This document shows, piece by piece, positions 46,397 to 56,703 of a DNA stretch of 64,000 nucleotides. The notes under the pieces are model-generated. The model saw nothing but the letters and a program-made list of their open reading frames with translations. It was not told where the DNA came from and searched no databases. The translations under genes were made by a program, and so were the position numbers. This stretch comes from Gemmatimonadota bacterium (GTDB lineage: Bacteria > Gemmatimonadota > Gemmatimonadetes > Longimicrobiales > Gaopeijiaceae): assembly GCA_022823145.1 (NCBI GenBank), contig JAJDXS010000029.1:202867-266866 (forward strand), given 5' to 3'. Each line of letters opens with the position of its first letter. Position 1 is the stretch's first letter.

Positions 46397-47679
46397 CTGT
46401 CTACGATCCTGGCGGTCATTTCGGCCTCGGCGACGACCTTTCCGTCTACGGTTCCCTTCCCCTTCATCCTGCAGATCCGGCGCCGGAGATTCTGCATCTC
46501 CACCTCGAAGACCACCTGGTCTCCTGGAGTGACGGGACGGCGCCATTTCACATTGTTGAGGGACATGAAGTACACGACCTTCTCCTCGGGGTTGCTGACG
46601 GCGTCCATCAGAAGAAGCCCGCCGACCTGCGCCATTGCTTCGACAATGAGTACCCCGGGCATGATCGGATGTTCGGGGAAGTGCCCCCGGAAGAAGGGTT
46701 CGTTGATGGTCACGTTCTTCAGGCCGATGATGCGCTTGCGGGGTTCGAACCCGAGGATCCGGTCCACGAGCAGCATCGGGTAGCGGTGCGGCAGGTACTC
46801 CATGATGCGCCGGATGTCAATTTCGGGCGCGTCCGCCCCGCGGGGTTGGCTGGCCAGGATCGCCCGCGCCAGAGCGACGTTGCCACCGTGGCTCGGGCGG
46901 TCGGCCACGATGTGGCCCCGCAGTCTCCCTCCGATGAGCGACAGATCACCCACCAGATCGCCCACCTTGTGGCGCAGGAACTCGTCCGGGTAGCGGAGAT
47001 CACCGTTCATCACGCCATCCCGGTCGAGCACGACGGTGTTTTCCAGCGACGCCCCCCTCGCGAACCCGCGAGCGCGCAGGCCATCCGCTTCCTCATGGAA
47101 GCCGAAGGTTCTGGCGGCCGCGATTTCAGTCTCGAAACCGGCGCTGTCCAAACTGAAGTCCCCGTACTGGCGTCCGATCAGCGTGTGGCCGAATTCGATG
47201 GTAGCCGAAACCCGTAGCCCGCGGTGCGGAAGCGCGACATAGGATTGTCCGTCCCGGCCGGACACACTGACCGGCTTGCCGATATCGAAAACCCTTGATT
47301 TGGCGGGCTGCGAGACGAGCCCGGCGTCCCGCAGCATGCGAGTCCAGGGAGCGAAGCTTCCGTCGAGGATGGGGACCTCCGGCCCGTCCAGCCGTACTAC
47401 CGCGTTGTCGACCTCGAGGGCGGCAAGCGCTGCGAGCAGATGTTCGACGGTACCCACCCCGACGCCGCCCGACCCCAGCCCCGTGCCGAGTTGCGTGTGG
47501 GCAACGTATTCGAGCCGGGCCGGGATGTCCGGCGCACCGTCGACGTCGATGCGCCGAAAAACGATGCCGGTCCCGGGCGCGGCTGGTACGATGCCGACCT
47601 CTACCGTCGCCCCGCAGTGAATGCCGATTCCGGCAACCTTGATCTCTTGCGCGATCGTGCGCTGGTTTTCGCTCGTCAT
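46393..47679 (-). CDS. lpxC-fabZ: Fusion of UDP-3-O-acyl-GlcNAc deacetylase (LpxC) and 3-hydroxyacyl-ACP dehydratase (FabZ)
   Basis: One 428-residue chain with two enzymes. The N-terminal part (about 1-280) is the LpxC zinc deacetylase, the committed step of lipid A synthesis: TIAQEIKVAGIGIHCG opens it, and zinc ligands are the His in VEHLLAAL and the His and Asp in FLRHKVGDLVGDL. The C-terminal part (about 285-428) is FabZ, with catalytic His in EYLPHRYPMLLVDR and Glu in GVLIVEAMAQVGG. The fusion may balance lipid A and fatty-acid synthesis. ATG 47679, with GAGG upstream, is preferred over an upstream TTG. Confidence 0.96.
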   Translation of the reverse strand: MTSENQRTIAQEIKVAGIGIHCGATVEVGIVPAAPGTGIVFRRIDVDGAPDIPARLEYVAHTQLGTGLGSGGVGVGTVEHLLAALAALEVDNAVVRLDGPEVPILDGSFAPWTRMLRDAGLVSQPAKSRVFDIGKPVSVSGRDGQSYVALPHRGLRVSATIEFGHTLIGRQYGDFSLDSAGFETEIAAARTFGFHEEADGLRARGFARGASLENTVVLDRDGVMNGDLRYPDEFLRHKVGDLVGDLSLIGGRLRGHIVADRPSHGGNVALARAILASQPRGADAPEIDIRRIMEYLPHRYPMLLVDRILGFEPRKRIIGLKNVTINEPFFRGHFPEHPIMPGVLIVEAMAQVGGLLLMDAVSNPEEKVVYFMSLNNVKWRRPVTPGDQVVFEVEMQNLRRRICRMKGKGTVDGKVVAEAEMTARIVDR

Positions 47680-47749
47680 CGACCTCGAATCCCGGGAAAC
47701 ATGCTCCCACAATGTAAAACGGGTGGGAAAAAGGGAGCGCCTCGTGCCC

Positions 47750-48802
47750 TCACGACGACTGGTCGCCGGGCGGTCCCGCCGCGGCCGACTCGTCGAGGTG
47801 CCGCTCGATCCGTTCGAGTCTCTTCACCACATCGGGCAGCCGCATCAGCCTCGCCATCGCCTTGAGGTAGCTGCGGTGGTCCCGCGCCGGGTAGCCCGAC
47901 ACGACCTGCCCGGGAGCCACATCGGAGATGACCCCCGCCTGCGCACCGATCTTCGCTCCGGCTCCGATCTTCAAATGCCCCACGAGCCCGGCTTGCCCCC
48001 CGAGGGCGACGCCGTCGCCCGTTCGCGTAGATCCCGCCACTCCCACCTGCGCCACGACGAGCGAATTGCGTCCAATCACGACGTTGTGTCCCAGGTGGAC
48101 CAGATTGTCCAGCTTGGAGCCCGCCCCGATCCGGGTGCACCCGATCGAGCCCCGGTCGATGGCGCAGTTTGCGCCGATCTCGACATCGTCCTCGATGACA
48201 CAACCGCCCACCTGCGGCACCTTGGCGTGTTTCCCGTCCTGCTGGACGTAGCCGAAACCGTCGACCCCTATGCGCGTCCCCGCGTGGACGATCACCCGCT
48301 CACCCAGAACGCACCTTGCGTAGAGGGTAACGTTCGGAAACAGCACGGTTTCGGCCCCGACCTCGACCCCCTCGCCGATCACGCAGTTAGCCCCGATTCG
48401 GGCGTCGCTCCCGATCATCGCACCGGCCCCGATCACCACGTTGGGACCGACGGAGACACGCTCCGCGAGCGTGGCCGTCCCGTCGATTGCCGCCGACGGG
48501 TGGATGTCCCACCGCTGCGTCGGCACCGGGTGGAGGATCGCCAACAAGGTCACGAGCGCTTCGTGTGGGTCGGCGACCACCAGCCGGTCCATGGGTCCCC
48601 CCTCGAGCATGCTCAGCTCTTCGGACACCAACAGCGCCCGGGCACCACAGTTGGGCAGCTCGGTCGCGTAGCGTCGGTCAGCCAGGAGTGCGAGGTCTTC
48701 CGGCCCGGCGTCGTGCACCGGTGAAACGCGCCTGAAGGTGGCGTCTCCGCTTCCCACCAACCGTCCGCCCGTGGCATCCGCGGCCTGGAACAGCGTCAGC
48801 AC
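47750..48802 (-). CDS. lpxD: UDP-3-O-acylglucosamine N-acyltransferase
   Basis: Adds the amide-linked acyl chain in lipid A synthesis. 350 residues from GTG 48802. The N-terminal uridine-binding domain (about 1-100) is followed by a long hexapeptide beta-helix (VSVGPNVVIGAGAMIGSDA and similar) and a C-terminal helix. The catalytic His is in LDNLVHLGHNVVIGRN. The start codon is the least certain part because no good ribosome binding site is visible; it begins 25 bases after skp. Confidence 0.94.
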   Translation of the reverse strand: MLTLFQAADATGGRLVGSGDATFRRVSPVHDAGPEDLALLADRRYATELPNCGARALLVSEELSMLEGGPMDRLVVADPHEALVTLLAILHPVPTQRWDIHPSAAIDGTATLAERVSVGPNVVIGAGAMIGSDARIGANCVIGEGVEVGAETVLFPNVTLYARCVLGERVIVHAGTRIGVDGFGYVQQDGKHAKVPQVGGCVIEDDVEIGANCAIDRGSIGCTRIGAGSKLDNLVHLGHNVVIGRNSLVVAQVGVAGSTRTGDGVALGGQAGLVGHLKIGAGAKIGAQAGVISDVAPGQVVSGYPARDHRSYLKAMARLMRLPDVVKRLERIERHLDESAAAGPPGDQSS

Positions 48803-48827
48803 ATTGCCGCCGGCGCGGGACGGAACC

Positions 48828-49364
48828 TCATCCCCCTCCGGAACCGGGGGTGTCCGCCGCCTGCAATCGGGTAAGGACGTCCTGCGTGATGTCCAATGCG
48901 GGATCCGCGGCGACGATTGCGCCCGACGACGCATCGAAGATGACCGCGTAGTTCCCCTCGACGCGGATCTCCTCGATTGTCGCGGTGATCCTGTCGTTGA
49001 TCGGCTGAAGCAGTTCCTGCTGCCTTTGTGCCAGCTGAAGCTCCAGCTCCTGCTGCCGTCGCTGAATCGCCTGTTCCGAACTCGCCAGCTCCTGCTGACG
49101 GTTCTGACGGGCCTCGGGAGTCATGCTCATCGCCTGCTGCTGAAACTCGGCGAGAGCGGACTGAAAGCCCGAACCCAGTAGCTGGAGCTCGGAGTCGGCT
49201 TCCTGCGCGGCCGACTGCAACTCCGCTTGGGCCTCCTGCGCAGGACCGTACTCGGTGAGGACTTGCTGGGAGTTCACATACCCCACCCGGGCCCCCTGGG
49301 CATTCAGCGATGCCACGCAGCAGAGCAACAGGATGCAGGACATTCCCAAACGGGAAACGCTCAT
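48828..49364 (-). CDS. skp: Periplasmic chaperone of the OmpH/Skp family
   Basis: Carries unfolded outer-membrane proteins across the periplasm. 178 residues from ATG 49364 (AGGAGAG ribosome binding site). The signal peptide (MSCILLLCCVASLNAQG) is followed by a short beta segment (ARVGYVNSQQVL) and long Gln/Glu-rich helices (about 65-135) that form Skp's tentacle arms, then a C-terminal strand (YAVIFDASSGAIVAADP). It lies between bamA and lpxD, the same order as in E. coli. Confidence 0.93.
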   Translation of the reverse strand: MSVSRLGMSCILLLCCVASLNAQGARVGYVNSQQVLTEYGPAQEAQAELQSAAQEADSELQLLGSGFQSALAEFQQQAMSMTPEARQNRQQELASSEQAIQRRQQELELQLAQRQQELLQPINDRITATIEEIRVEGNYAVIFDASSGAIVAADPALDITQDVLTRLQAADTPGSGGG

Positions 49365-49377
49365 GAGATCAACTCTC

Positions 49378-51825
49378 CTAGAAATTGGGACCCATCTTGA
49401 AGTGCAGTTGCCAGCCCGGTTCGGCCTTGTCGAATCCGTATGCATAGTCCAGTCCAATCGGCCCGAAGGGCGTTACGAGTTGCACGCCGAACCCGGCGCC
49501 TCTGAAGAGCCTGGAGGTATTGAGATGCCCCGGACCTTCCCAGTTGTTGCCGGCGTCGAAAAACGCGGAGATACCGATGTTGGAGCTGATCACTGTCTTG
49601 AATTCCGCGGTAGTCGAAAAATAGGCATTCCCGAGACGTTCAATCTGCCGGATGCCCCCGCCTCGCTCCGGATAGTAGCCGCGGGGCGTGATCGATGTCT
49701 CGTCATAGCCCCTGAGCGGCTGCCCGAACTGCACGCCGCCCATCCAGAACGACTCGAAGGGGAACCGTGACGCGTCGCCGAACAGCGCTCCCCCTCTCAC
49801 GTGGAGACCCATTGCGAACTGTACGGATCCGGGTGTGGTCCCCTCGCCGCCGAGCTGGCCCACCGGGATCATCCACTGGGCCTGCACCGTTTGTTTGATG
49901 AAGTCTCCCGCCCCACCGAGCGGCCCGCCGTTCAATTCCACGTTCCAGGTCTGCATCGAGCCGGAGGTGGGAAAGAGGGGGTGATTCAGCGTCTGGCGGG
50001 TGATCCCCACCGAAACGGAACTGAGCAATCCGGGGGGCAACCCGAAGAGCGAAGTGTCGTCCGCGCTGCGGAACGCCTCGTAGCTGGTTCGGGACAGGGA
50101 GTATCCCGCGAACACCCTGGTACGCAACGACCCGGGGAACGGGACGCCGAACCGTGTGGTGAAGCCCATGCGCCTGCGGCGTCCGGTGGCGAACTGGAAA
50201 AACCGATCGGTCGAGTTGAACAGCGACACGGAGCCGCTCGTCGTCGTCTGGAACAGGGCCGGATCGGTGAAGCTCACCGTGGCACTGTTGATGTAGCGGC
50301 CGAAGTCCCACCGGAGGTTCAGGATCTTGGCCTGCCCAAAGAGGTTGGGCTGATCCCATCCCAGAAAACCCGACAGCCCCACGCCGCCGCCGACCGCGGT
50401 CCCGAAACTGAGTGAGCCGGTCTGCTTCTCCTGGACGTTGAAGATGATGTCCACGTCCCCGGTCTCCTCGTCCGGACGGATGTCCGGGGCAGGCATCGGC
50501 GACTCGAAGAAACCCAGGGACTGGATGTTCTGGTAGGATTGAAGCAGCCGGGCCTCGCTGTACACGTCGCCGGGGAGCAGGAAGACCTTGTCGCGGATGA
50601 TGCGGTCGAAGGTGAAGTCGTTCCCGGCGATGATGATCCGGTTGACGTACGCCTGCGTCTGTTCCTGGATGCGCCAACCCGCCCGGATCGTCGGATGTCC
50701 CGCAACCTCGTCTCCGGTGCGTTCCCAGTAGGGCTCCAACTGGGCGTAGAGGTATCCTTCGTTGCGGTAGAGTTCGCGCACCCTCTGCGCCGCTTCGTCG
50801 AACGCGACCGCGTCGAACACCCTTCCCGCCTCGCTCTCCGAATCGTCCCCGCCGAATCCGAGAGCCGACAGGATGCCACCGGACTCCTCGGTAAAGTAGC
50901 CCTCCAGCTGGTCGGTCTCGAAAGCGCTGGCTCCCTCCACCTCGAAGTCCGACAGACGGTACTGCCGACCCTCGTCAACGCTGATCTCGAGGCGTGCCTT
51001 GCCCGTTGCGGGGTCGATGATGAGCGTGTCGCCCATCACCTGGAAGTCGAGGTATCCCTCCTGTGCATACCTCCTGGGCAGCGATTCGAGCAAATCCAGC
51101 TCGAAGTCGATGTCGTTGTAGCCGCCGGTGCGGAACCACAGGAAGCCTTCCTGCCTGGTGTTCATCGCCCCACGGAGTTCGTCGTCGGTGAAGTATTCGT
51201 TTCCGGTAAAGGTGACCTGGGCGATCGTGACCCGCTGTCCTTCGTCGACCTCGAGCACGACATCCACCCTGCCCTCCTCACCGGGAACGGGTTCCTCCTT
51301 GCGTTCGATGAGGGCGAAGGGCACCCCGTTGCGCCTCAGTTCCTCGCGGATGTAGGCCTCCGCCTTCGTCACTGCGTTTGGAGACAGGGGCGCGTTCTCC
51401 CGCAGGTCCGCCTCTTCGATCACGTCGTCCTCGGACACCGATTCCAGCCCCGTAATCCGCACGAGCCTCGTCACTGGTCTCTCCACGACCTCGATGATGA
51501 GCACGTTGCGCCCCGAGGACCCGTCCACACTGACGGCAATGTCCTCGTACTGACCGGTGGCCCAGAGGTTCTTGATCGCCCTCTGGATGTCGTACCCGCT
51601 GTTCAGGGTGCCGGGCTGAATGCCTGCCACGCCGGTGACCGCCTGCTCGGCAAGCCGGACGTTGCCGCGTGCGGTGATCGAATCCACGCGCACCAGGGAT
51701 CCAGCCCCCGGGTTCTGGGCCCGCACGGGAGCCGCGGTCACCGCCAGCGCGACGCCGGCCGCCAGGAACAGGCCGATGCGCAGGTGAAGGGCCTCGGACC
51801 TTCCCACTCCGCCGCGGCCGATCAC
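49378..51825 (-). CDS. bamA: Outer membrane protein assembly factor BamA
   Basis: Omp85 barrel that inserts beta-barrel proteins into the outer membrane. 815 residues. A signal peptide (GLFLAAGVALAVTAAPVRAQ) precedes five POTRA domains (about 40-420), for example ITGLESVSEDDVIEEADL and VTFTGNEYFTDDEL, then a 16-strand barrel ending with Phe (FKMGPNF), the usual outer-membrane signal. Conserved barrel loop RGYDE near LRGYDETSITPRG is present. Start overlaps the clpC stop by four bases. Confidence 0.97.
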   Translation of the reverse strand: MIGRGGVGRSEALHLRIGLFLAAGVALAVTAAPVRAQNPGAGSLVRVDSITARGNVRLAEQAVTGVAGIQPGTLNSGYDIQRAIKNLWATGQYEDIAVSVDGSSGRNVLIIEVVERPVTRLVRITGLESVSEDDVIEEADLRENAPLSPNAVTKAEAYIREELRRNGVPFALIERKEEPVPGEEGRVDVVLEVDEGQRVTIAQVTFTGNEYFTDDELRGAMNTRQEGFLWFRTGGYNDIDFELDLLESLPRRYAQEGYLDFQVMGDTLIIDPATGKARLEISVDEGRQYRLSDFEVEGASAFETDQLEGYFTEESGGILSALGFGGDDSESEAGRVFDAVAFDEAAQRVRELYRNEGYLYAQLEPYWERTGDEVAGHPTIRAGWRIQEQTQAYVNRIIIAGNDFTFDRIIRDKVFLLPGDVYSEARLLQSYQNIQSLGFFESPMPAPDIRPDEETGDVDIIFNVQEKQTGSLSFGTAVGGGVGLSGFLGWDQPNLFGQAKILNLRWDFGRYINSATVSFTDPALFQTTTSGSVSLFNSTDRFFQFATGRRRRMGFTTRFGVPFPGSLRTRVFAGYSLSRTSYEAFRSADDTSLFGLPPGLLSSVSVGITRQTLNHPLFPTSGSMQTWNVELNGGPLGGAGDFIKQTVQAQWMIPVGQLGGEGTTPGSVQFAMGLHVRGGALFGDASRFPFESFWMGGVQFGQPLRGYDETSITPRGYYPERGGGIRQIERLGNAYFSTTAEFKTVISSNIGISAFFDAGNNWEGPGHLNTSRLFRGAGFGVQLVTPFGPIGLDYAYGFDKAEPGWQLHFKMGPNF

Positions 51826-54317
51826 GTCTTCGTCGGAGAGGCGACCCCGATGGAGAGCGCCTTTCCGTCCTCCGACACAACGACCTCCAGTTCGTCGCCG
51901 TCGGCGAACTCGGCCATGAGTATCTTCTCTGACAGCGGATCTTCGATGAAACGCCGTATCGCCCTCTTGAGCGGCCTGGCACCGTATCGTTCGTCGTATC
52001 CGTGCCGAACCAGAAAGTCCACCGCGGCCTGGCTCAATTCGAGCGTGAGTCCCGACTCGGTGAGCCGCTCCCTGAGGTCGCCGAGCATGATCTGGACGAT
52101 CTGGGCGATGTGGTCGCGGCTGAGCGGATGGAAGACGATCGTGTCGTCGACCCGGTTCAGGAACTCGGGATTGAACGCGCGGTTGATCTCTTCGTTGACC
52201 TTGTCGCGCATGGCCTCGTAGCTGGATCGCGGATCCGCCTGCTGGAACCCGAGGCCGCCCTTGGCGATGTTTCTCGCTCCCAGGTTCGAGGTCATGATCA
52301 GAACCGTGTTCTTGAAGTCGATCCGGCGCCCGTAGTTGTCGGTCAAGTGCCCTTCGTCGAGCAACTGAAGCAGGACGTTGAACACGTCGGGATGCGCCTT
52401 TTCGATCTCATCGAGAAGAACGACCGAGTAGGGTCGGCGCCGAACGGCCTTGGTGAGGGTTCCCGAATCGTGGTATCCCACGTAGCCGGGCGGGGCGCCG
52501 ATCAGACGCGAGACCGAGAAGCGCTCCATGTACTCGCTCATGTCCACCCGAATGAGGGCCTCGCTGTCGGCGAAGAGGAACTCGGCAAGCGTGCGGGCGA
52601 GTTCCGTCTTGCCCACACCGGTGGGGCCCGAAAAAATGAAGGAGCCGATCGGGCGATTCGGGTCCTTGAGTCCAGCCCGGCTGCGACGGATGGCCCTTGA
52701 GATCGCCGTGATGGCATCGTGCTGGCCCACGACGCGCTTGTGCAGTTCCTCTTCCATGTTCACGAGCCGGGCGCTCTCCGCCTTGCGGATGCGAGTCAGC
52801 GGGATCCCGGTCCAGCGGCTGACGATGAACGCCACGTCCTCGGCGGTGATCTCGGGGCGGAACCGTCGGCGCTCCTCTTCCCAGGCGACCTTCTCGTCGC
52901 GGATGCGACGCTGGATCTCGCGCTCTTCGTCACGGAGCTGTGCGGCGCGCTCGAAGTCCTGATCCCGAATCGCGCTTTCCTTCCGGTCCGCCACGGCGGA
53001 CAGCTGTTCCTGCAGTTCTCCGACCTCCGCCGGGGGGACCTGGCTCGCAATCCGCGCCCTTGCGCCCGCCTCGTCGATGACGTCTATCGCCTTGTCCGGA
53101 AGGAAGCGATCCGTGATGTACCGATCCGAGAGCTGGGATGCCTGGGACAGCGCCGAGTCGGGGATGGTGACCTTGTGATGATCCTCGTAGTGCCCCCGCA
53201 GCCCGGTAAGGATGGCGATGGTCTCCTCGACGGTGGGAGGGTCGATCATTACCGGCTGGAAGCGCCGTTCCAGAGCACCGTCCTTCTCGACATAGCGCCG
53301 GTACTCGTTGAGCGTCGATGCGCCGATACACTGGAGCTCACCTCGGGCCAATGCCGGCTTCAGCATGTTGGATGCGTCGATGGCCCCTTCCGCCGCGCCC
53401 GCGCCCACGAGCGTGTGCAGTTCGTCGATGAACAGCACCACGTTGCGGTTGTTGGTGATTTCGTTCATGACGGCCTTGAGCCGTTCCTCGAACTGGCCGC
53501 GATACTTGGTACCCGCGATCACGGCGGCCATGTCGAGTGCCAGCACACGGTGATTGACAAGGCTCTCCGTCACCTCGCCCCGTGAAATCAGCTGCGCCAG
53601 GCCTTCCACGATGGCGGTCTTCCCGACACCCGGTTCACCTATCAGCACCGGGTTGTTCTTCTTTCTCCGGCAGAGTATCTCCACCATGCGCTGAATCTCG
53701 GACTCCCGTCCGATGATGGGGTCCAGCTCGCCCTGTCGGGCCAGCCCGGTCAGATCCCGACAGAAGTGGTCGAGCGCCGGAGTCTTGGACTTCTTGTCAC
53801 CGCGCGACTGGCCGGGGGAGGGAGACGAGGGGCCGGATGTTCCACCGCTCCCGGTCCCCGTCGGTCCTGCGGAACTGACGTCGGAGCCCAACACCTTGAG
53901 CGTCTCGGAGCGGGCCTCCTCGATCGTGACCCCGAGAGAGTTGAGGACCTGGGCCGCGATGCCCTTGCTCTCGCGCAGCAACCCGAGGAGCAGGTGTTCC
54001 GTTCCCACGTACGAGTGGTTCAGTTCGCGGGCCTCGGCCATCGCGAACTCCAGCACCTTCTTCGCCGGATTCGTGTAGGGGAGTTCGCCCAGGGCAATGG
54101 TCGCCTTGCCCCTTCGCACGGACTCGTCCACCCGCTCGTGGATCTGGTCCAGGTCCACGTTGAGGTTTCCGAGCACGTGGGCCGCCACGCCCTCGCCCTC
54201 GCGAATGAGACCCAGCAGTATGTGCTCGGTACCCACGTAGTCGTGCTGGAGGCGAATGGCCTCCTGCCGGGCCATGGAAAGAACCTTGCGGACACGTTCC
54301 GTGAAATTGTAGTTCAT
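51822..54317 (-). CDS. clpC: ATP-dependent Clp protease ATP-binding subunit ClpC
   Basis: AAA+ unfoldase of the ClpCP protease. 831 residues. N-domain with two repeats (about 1-145, [20 protein letters not shown]), first AAA domain ([15 protein letters not shown]), a UVR/middle domain ([20 protein letters not shown]), and a second AAA domain ([20 protein letters not shown]). The ClpP-binding loop shows Leu-Gly-Phe in [10 protein letters not shown]. The UVR domain distinguishes it from ClpA/ClpB. It is followed directly by bamA. ClpP is not in the window. No CtsR gene precedes it. Confidence 0.97.
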   Translation of the reverse strand: MNYNFTERVRKVLSMARQEAIRLQHDYVGTEHILLGLIREGEGVAAHVLGNLNVDLDQIHERVDESVRRGKATIALGELPYTNPAKKVLEFAMAEARELNHSYVGTEHLLLGLLRESKGIAAQVLNSLGVTIEEARSETLKVLGSDVSSAGPTGTGSGGTSGPSSPSPGQSRGDKKSKTPALDHFCRDLTGLARQGELDPIIGRESEIQRMVEILCRRKKNNPVLIGEPGVGKTAIVEGLAQLISRGEVTESLVNHRVLALDMAAVIAGTKYRGQFEERLKAVMNEITNNRNVVLFIDELHTLVGAGAAEGAIDASNMLKPALARGELQCIGASTLNEYRRYVEKDGALERRFQPVMIDPPTVEETIAILTGLRGHYEDHHKVTIPDSALSQASQLSDRYITDRFLPDKAIDVIDEAGARARIASQVPPAEVGELQEQLSAVADRKESAIRDQDFERAAQLRDEEREIQRRIRDEKVAWEEERRRFRPEITAEDVAFIVSRWTGIPLTRIRKAESARLVNMEEELHKRVVGQHDAITAISRAIRRSRAGLKDPNRPIGSFIFSGPTGVGKTELARTLAEFLFADSEALIRVDMSEYMERFSVSRLIGAPPGYVGYHDSGTLTKAVRRRPYSVVLLDEIEKAHPDVFNVLLQLLDEGHLTDNYGRRIDFKNTVLIMTSNLGARNIAKGGLGFQQADPRSSYEAMRDKVNEEINRAFNPEFLNRVDDTIVFHPLSRDHIAQIVQIMLGDLRERLTESGLTLELSQAAVDFLVRHGYDERYGARPLKRAIRRFIEDPLSEKILMAEFADGDELEVVVSEDGKALSIGVASPTKT

Positions 54318-54405
54318 GGTGATCGGCCCTCTTCACGCCCTTGCCCGATACTCGTCCGTCCACCGCCCGTTGCAGGCTTGCCCCCGCATCCTAACAAGGT
54401 CGCCA

Positions 54406-55503
54406 TCAGACGCCCGGATCGGTAGTGGTGGACCCGCCTTCCCCCCGCAGGGCCTGGCGCACGTACTGGGCGCGGTGCGCGCGCCGCTCCTGGGTGGAGA
54501 GCGTCCGACCCGCAGCTTCTGCAAGGTGCGCGGCCTGCGAGAAGATCATGATCCTGTTCAGCCAATATACCGGGGGAGACGGCAGGAGTTTCAGGGATAC
54601 TCCCAAGCGAACTCCCGAGAGCAGATTCATCAACTCCACGTAGTCGAGAGCCCGGGCGTAGCGGAGCAGTCCATAGGCGCGCCAGATCTTGTCCTCGGTG
54701 ATCGCACCCGCGTCTCGGGTCAGCACCTGCCGGGCTTCCCGTTCCTTGGTGATGACCGTGGCCACGACGCGGTTGAGATGATCCAGGAGATCTTCCTCAC
54801 CCTGTCCCAGGGTGGTCTGGTTCGATATCTGGAAGAAGTTCCCCACAAACTCGGAACCTTCGCCATACAGACCGCGCGTGGTGAGCCCGACCTGGGTGAT
54901 CCCCCGCAGCGCCCGCTCGATTTCCTTCGTCAGCACGAGGCCCGGAAGATGAAGCAGCGCCGATGCTCTCAATCCTGTGCCGACGTTGGTGGGGCAGGAA
55001 GTCAGGAAACCGAATTCGTGGTGATAGGCCAGCTGGAGGAGGCCGCCGAGTTCCTCGTCCAGCTTGTCGACCCGGTTCCAGCCTTCCATCAGCCTCAGCC
55101 CGGACATCAGACACTGCAGCCGCAGGTGGTCTTCCTCGTTGATCATGACCGACACCGCGTTGCCGCTGGACACCGCCACGCCCACCCCGCTGTCCGGCGC
55201 GGCCTCCCCGATGAGTTCGCTCGAGACAAGGCGTCGCTCAAGGAGGATCTGCTGGGTTCTGCGACCCAGTTCATTCATGCGCATGAGGGCCGTGTCCGGA
55301 GGAAGCGCACCGCGATTGACCGCCCTGGCCACGGTCCTGAAGACGATTTCGCGATCCCCGGCGCTCGCCCTGCAGACGTAGCGGTGTCCCTGAAGGTTGC
55401 GGGCCAACCGCACCCGGGTGGACAGAACGATGTCCGCTTCGGGTCCGCCGGCGTCGAGCCAGTCCAGGCCGAAGTCCGGGATCAGGAAGTAGTCCTCGGT
55501 CAT
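54406..55503 (-). CDS. mcsB: Protein-arginine kinase McsB
   Basis: Phosphorylates arginine side chains, tagging proteins for ClpCP. 365 residues. Guanidino-kinase motifs: VLSTRVRLARNLQGH near 26-40, the catalytic-Cys segment FLTSCPTNVGTG near 167-178, and the nucleotide-binding R-rich segments. The C-terminal dimer/pArg region is complete. Four-base overlap with mcsA. It is 88 bases before clpC, whose product recognises the phosphoarginine mark. Confidence 0.95.
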   Translation of the reverse strand: MTEDYFLIPDFGLDWLDAGGPEADIVLSTRVRLARNLQGHRYVCRASAGDREIVFRTVARAVNRGALPPDTALMRMNELGRRTQQILLERRLVSSELIGEAAPDSGVGVAVSSGNAVSVMINEEDHLRLQCLMSGLRLMEGWNRVDKLDEELGGLLQLAYHHEFGFLTSCPTNVGTGLRASALLHLPGLVLTKEIERALRGITQVGLTTRGLYGEGSEFVGNFFQISNQTTLGQGEEDLLDHLNRVVATVITKEREARQVLTRDAGAITEDKIWRAYGLLRYARALDYVELMNLLSGVRLGVSLKLLPSPPVYWLNRIMIFSQAAHLAEAAGRTLSTQERRAHRAQYVRQALRGEGGSTTTDPGV

Positions 55504-56015
55504 CTCTGTGCGGCCTCGTGGTCTCGAATAAGGTCCCGGAGGACGGCGGCACGTTCGAAGTCCTCGGCCTCGATCGCATGCTGGAGGCTACGCCGCAATC
55601 CGGCGATCCGGCGATCGAGCTCGGCGGAACTGGGATCGGGCGGCAGGTAGACCTTGCCCGCGTGTTGGCCAGCCCCGTGGATGCGGCTCAGCAGCCGGCG
55701 AACACGGGGTTCGAAGGACGTATAGCAATGGGAACAGCCAAGCCGCCCCGATTCCCGAAAGTCGTCGAAGGTCATCGCGCAGAAGCTGCAGGGCTCCGTG
55801 ACCTTCTCGGATCCGGACGAGCCGGACTCACCAAGCTGGGCGAGGAAATCCGAGACATCGAGACTGGACGGCGGCTGCGCGCTGATTCCCTTGGCCCGCG
55901 CGCACTCCTTGCACAGGTATTGGGTCGTCGACTCGTTGTCCACGACCTGGGTCAGCTGGACCACAGCCGGGTTGTCGCAACCCTGTCCGTCACAGACCTT
56001 GGCCGGTTCAGACAT
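55500..56015 (-). CDS. mcsA: Zinc-finger activator of McsB (McsA)
   Basis: Adaptor that activates the arginine kinase. 171 residues from ATG 56015. Two zinc-binding pairs occur: CDGQGC with CKECA near the N-terminus, and CSFCAMTF with CSHCYTSF near 81-107. A C-terminal UVR motif follows (LQHAIEAEDFERAAVLRDLI). This architecture is the McsA type. The start overlaps lolD by eight bases. Confidence 0.93.
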   Translation of the reverse strand: MSEPAKVCDGQGCDNPAVVQLTQVVDNESTTQYLCKECARAKGISAQPPSSLDVSDFLAQLGESGSSGSEKVTEPCSFCAMTFDDFRESGRLGCSHCYTSFEPRVRRLLSRIHGAGQHAGKVYLPPDPSSAELDRRIAGLRRSLQHAIEAEDFERAAVLRDLIRDHEAAQR

Positions 56016-56703
56016 CTTCGAGCACGCCCAGACCAAGCCGCAGAACCCGTTCGGCTCTCGCTGCCAGTTGACGGTTGTGCGTTACGACCACGAGCGCAAC
56101 TCCGTATCGATCCCTGAGTGCGAAGAGGGTGTCCTGGACCTGTTCGCTGGTGTCGGTATCAAGATTCCCCGTCGGTTCGTCGGCCAGGATAACCAGCGGA
56201 CGGTTGACGAGGGCGCGGGCAACCGCAACACGTTGCTGCTCGCCGCCCGAGAGTTCGCCTGGCTTGTGGCCGATGCGGTCCCCGAGCCCCACCTCGTCAA
56301 GCAGTGCGGACGCCTGCTTCCTCGCTCCCGCAACACTCTCTCCCTGAATCAACGCCGGAACCATGACGTTCTCAAGAGCCGTGAAATCCAGCAGCAGGTG
56401 ATGAAACTGGAACACGAATCCGAGTCGCTTGTTCCTGATTGCGGCCGCTTCCTCGTCGCCGAGAGTCCCGATGTCGATACCATCCAGAAGCACGGTCCCT
56501 GCCGTGGGCCGGTCAAGCGCGCCCAGCAGGTGCAGCAGCGTGGACTTTCCGGAACCGCTCGCTCCGACGATCGCCACCGCTTCGCCCCGATCCAGCGTCA
56601 GGTCCACGCCCCGCAGTATGTGGAGATCGGGTCCGGCCACGCCCGTGTAGGAGCGCCGGAGGCCACGCACCTCCAGTACCGCCGAGCGGGCCGCCTCAGT
56701 CAT
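56008..56703 (-). CDS. lolD: Lipoprotein-releasing ABC transporter ATP-binding protein
   Basis: ATPase of the Lol system that frees lipoproteins from the inner membrane for the outer membrane. 231 residues. Walker [19 protein letters not shown] near 37-54, signature [15 protein letters not shown], Walker [11 protein letters not shown] and the switch His in VVVTHN. Coupled to the LolC-type permease just upstream by an eight-base overlap. Confidence 0.95.
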   Translation of the reverse strand: MTEAARSAVLEVRGLRRSYTGVAGPDLHILRGVDLTLDRGEAVAIVGASGSGKSTLLHLLGALDRPTAGTVLLDGIDIGTLGDEEAAAIRNKRLGFVFQFHHLLLDFTALENVMVPALIQGESVAGARKQASALLDEVGLGDRIGHKPGELSGGEQQRVAVARALVNRPLVILADEPTGNLDTDTSEQVQDTLFALRDRYGVALVVVTHNRQLAARAERVLRLGLGVLEDV

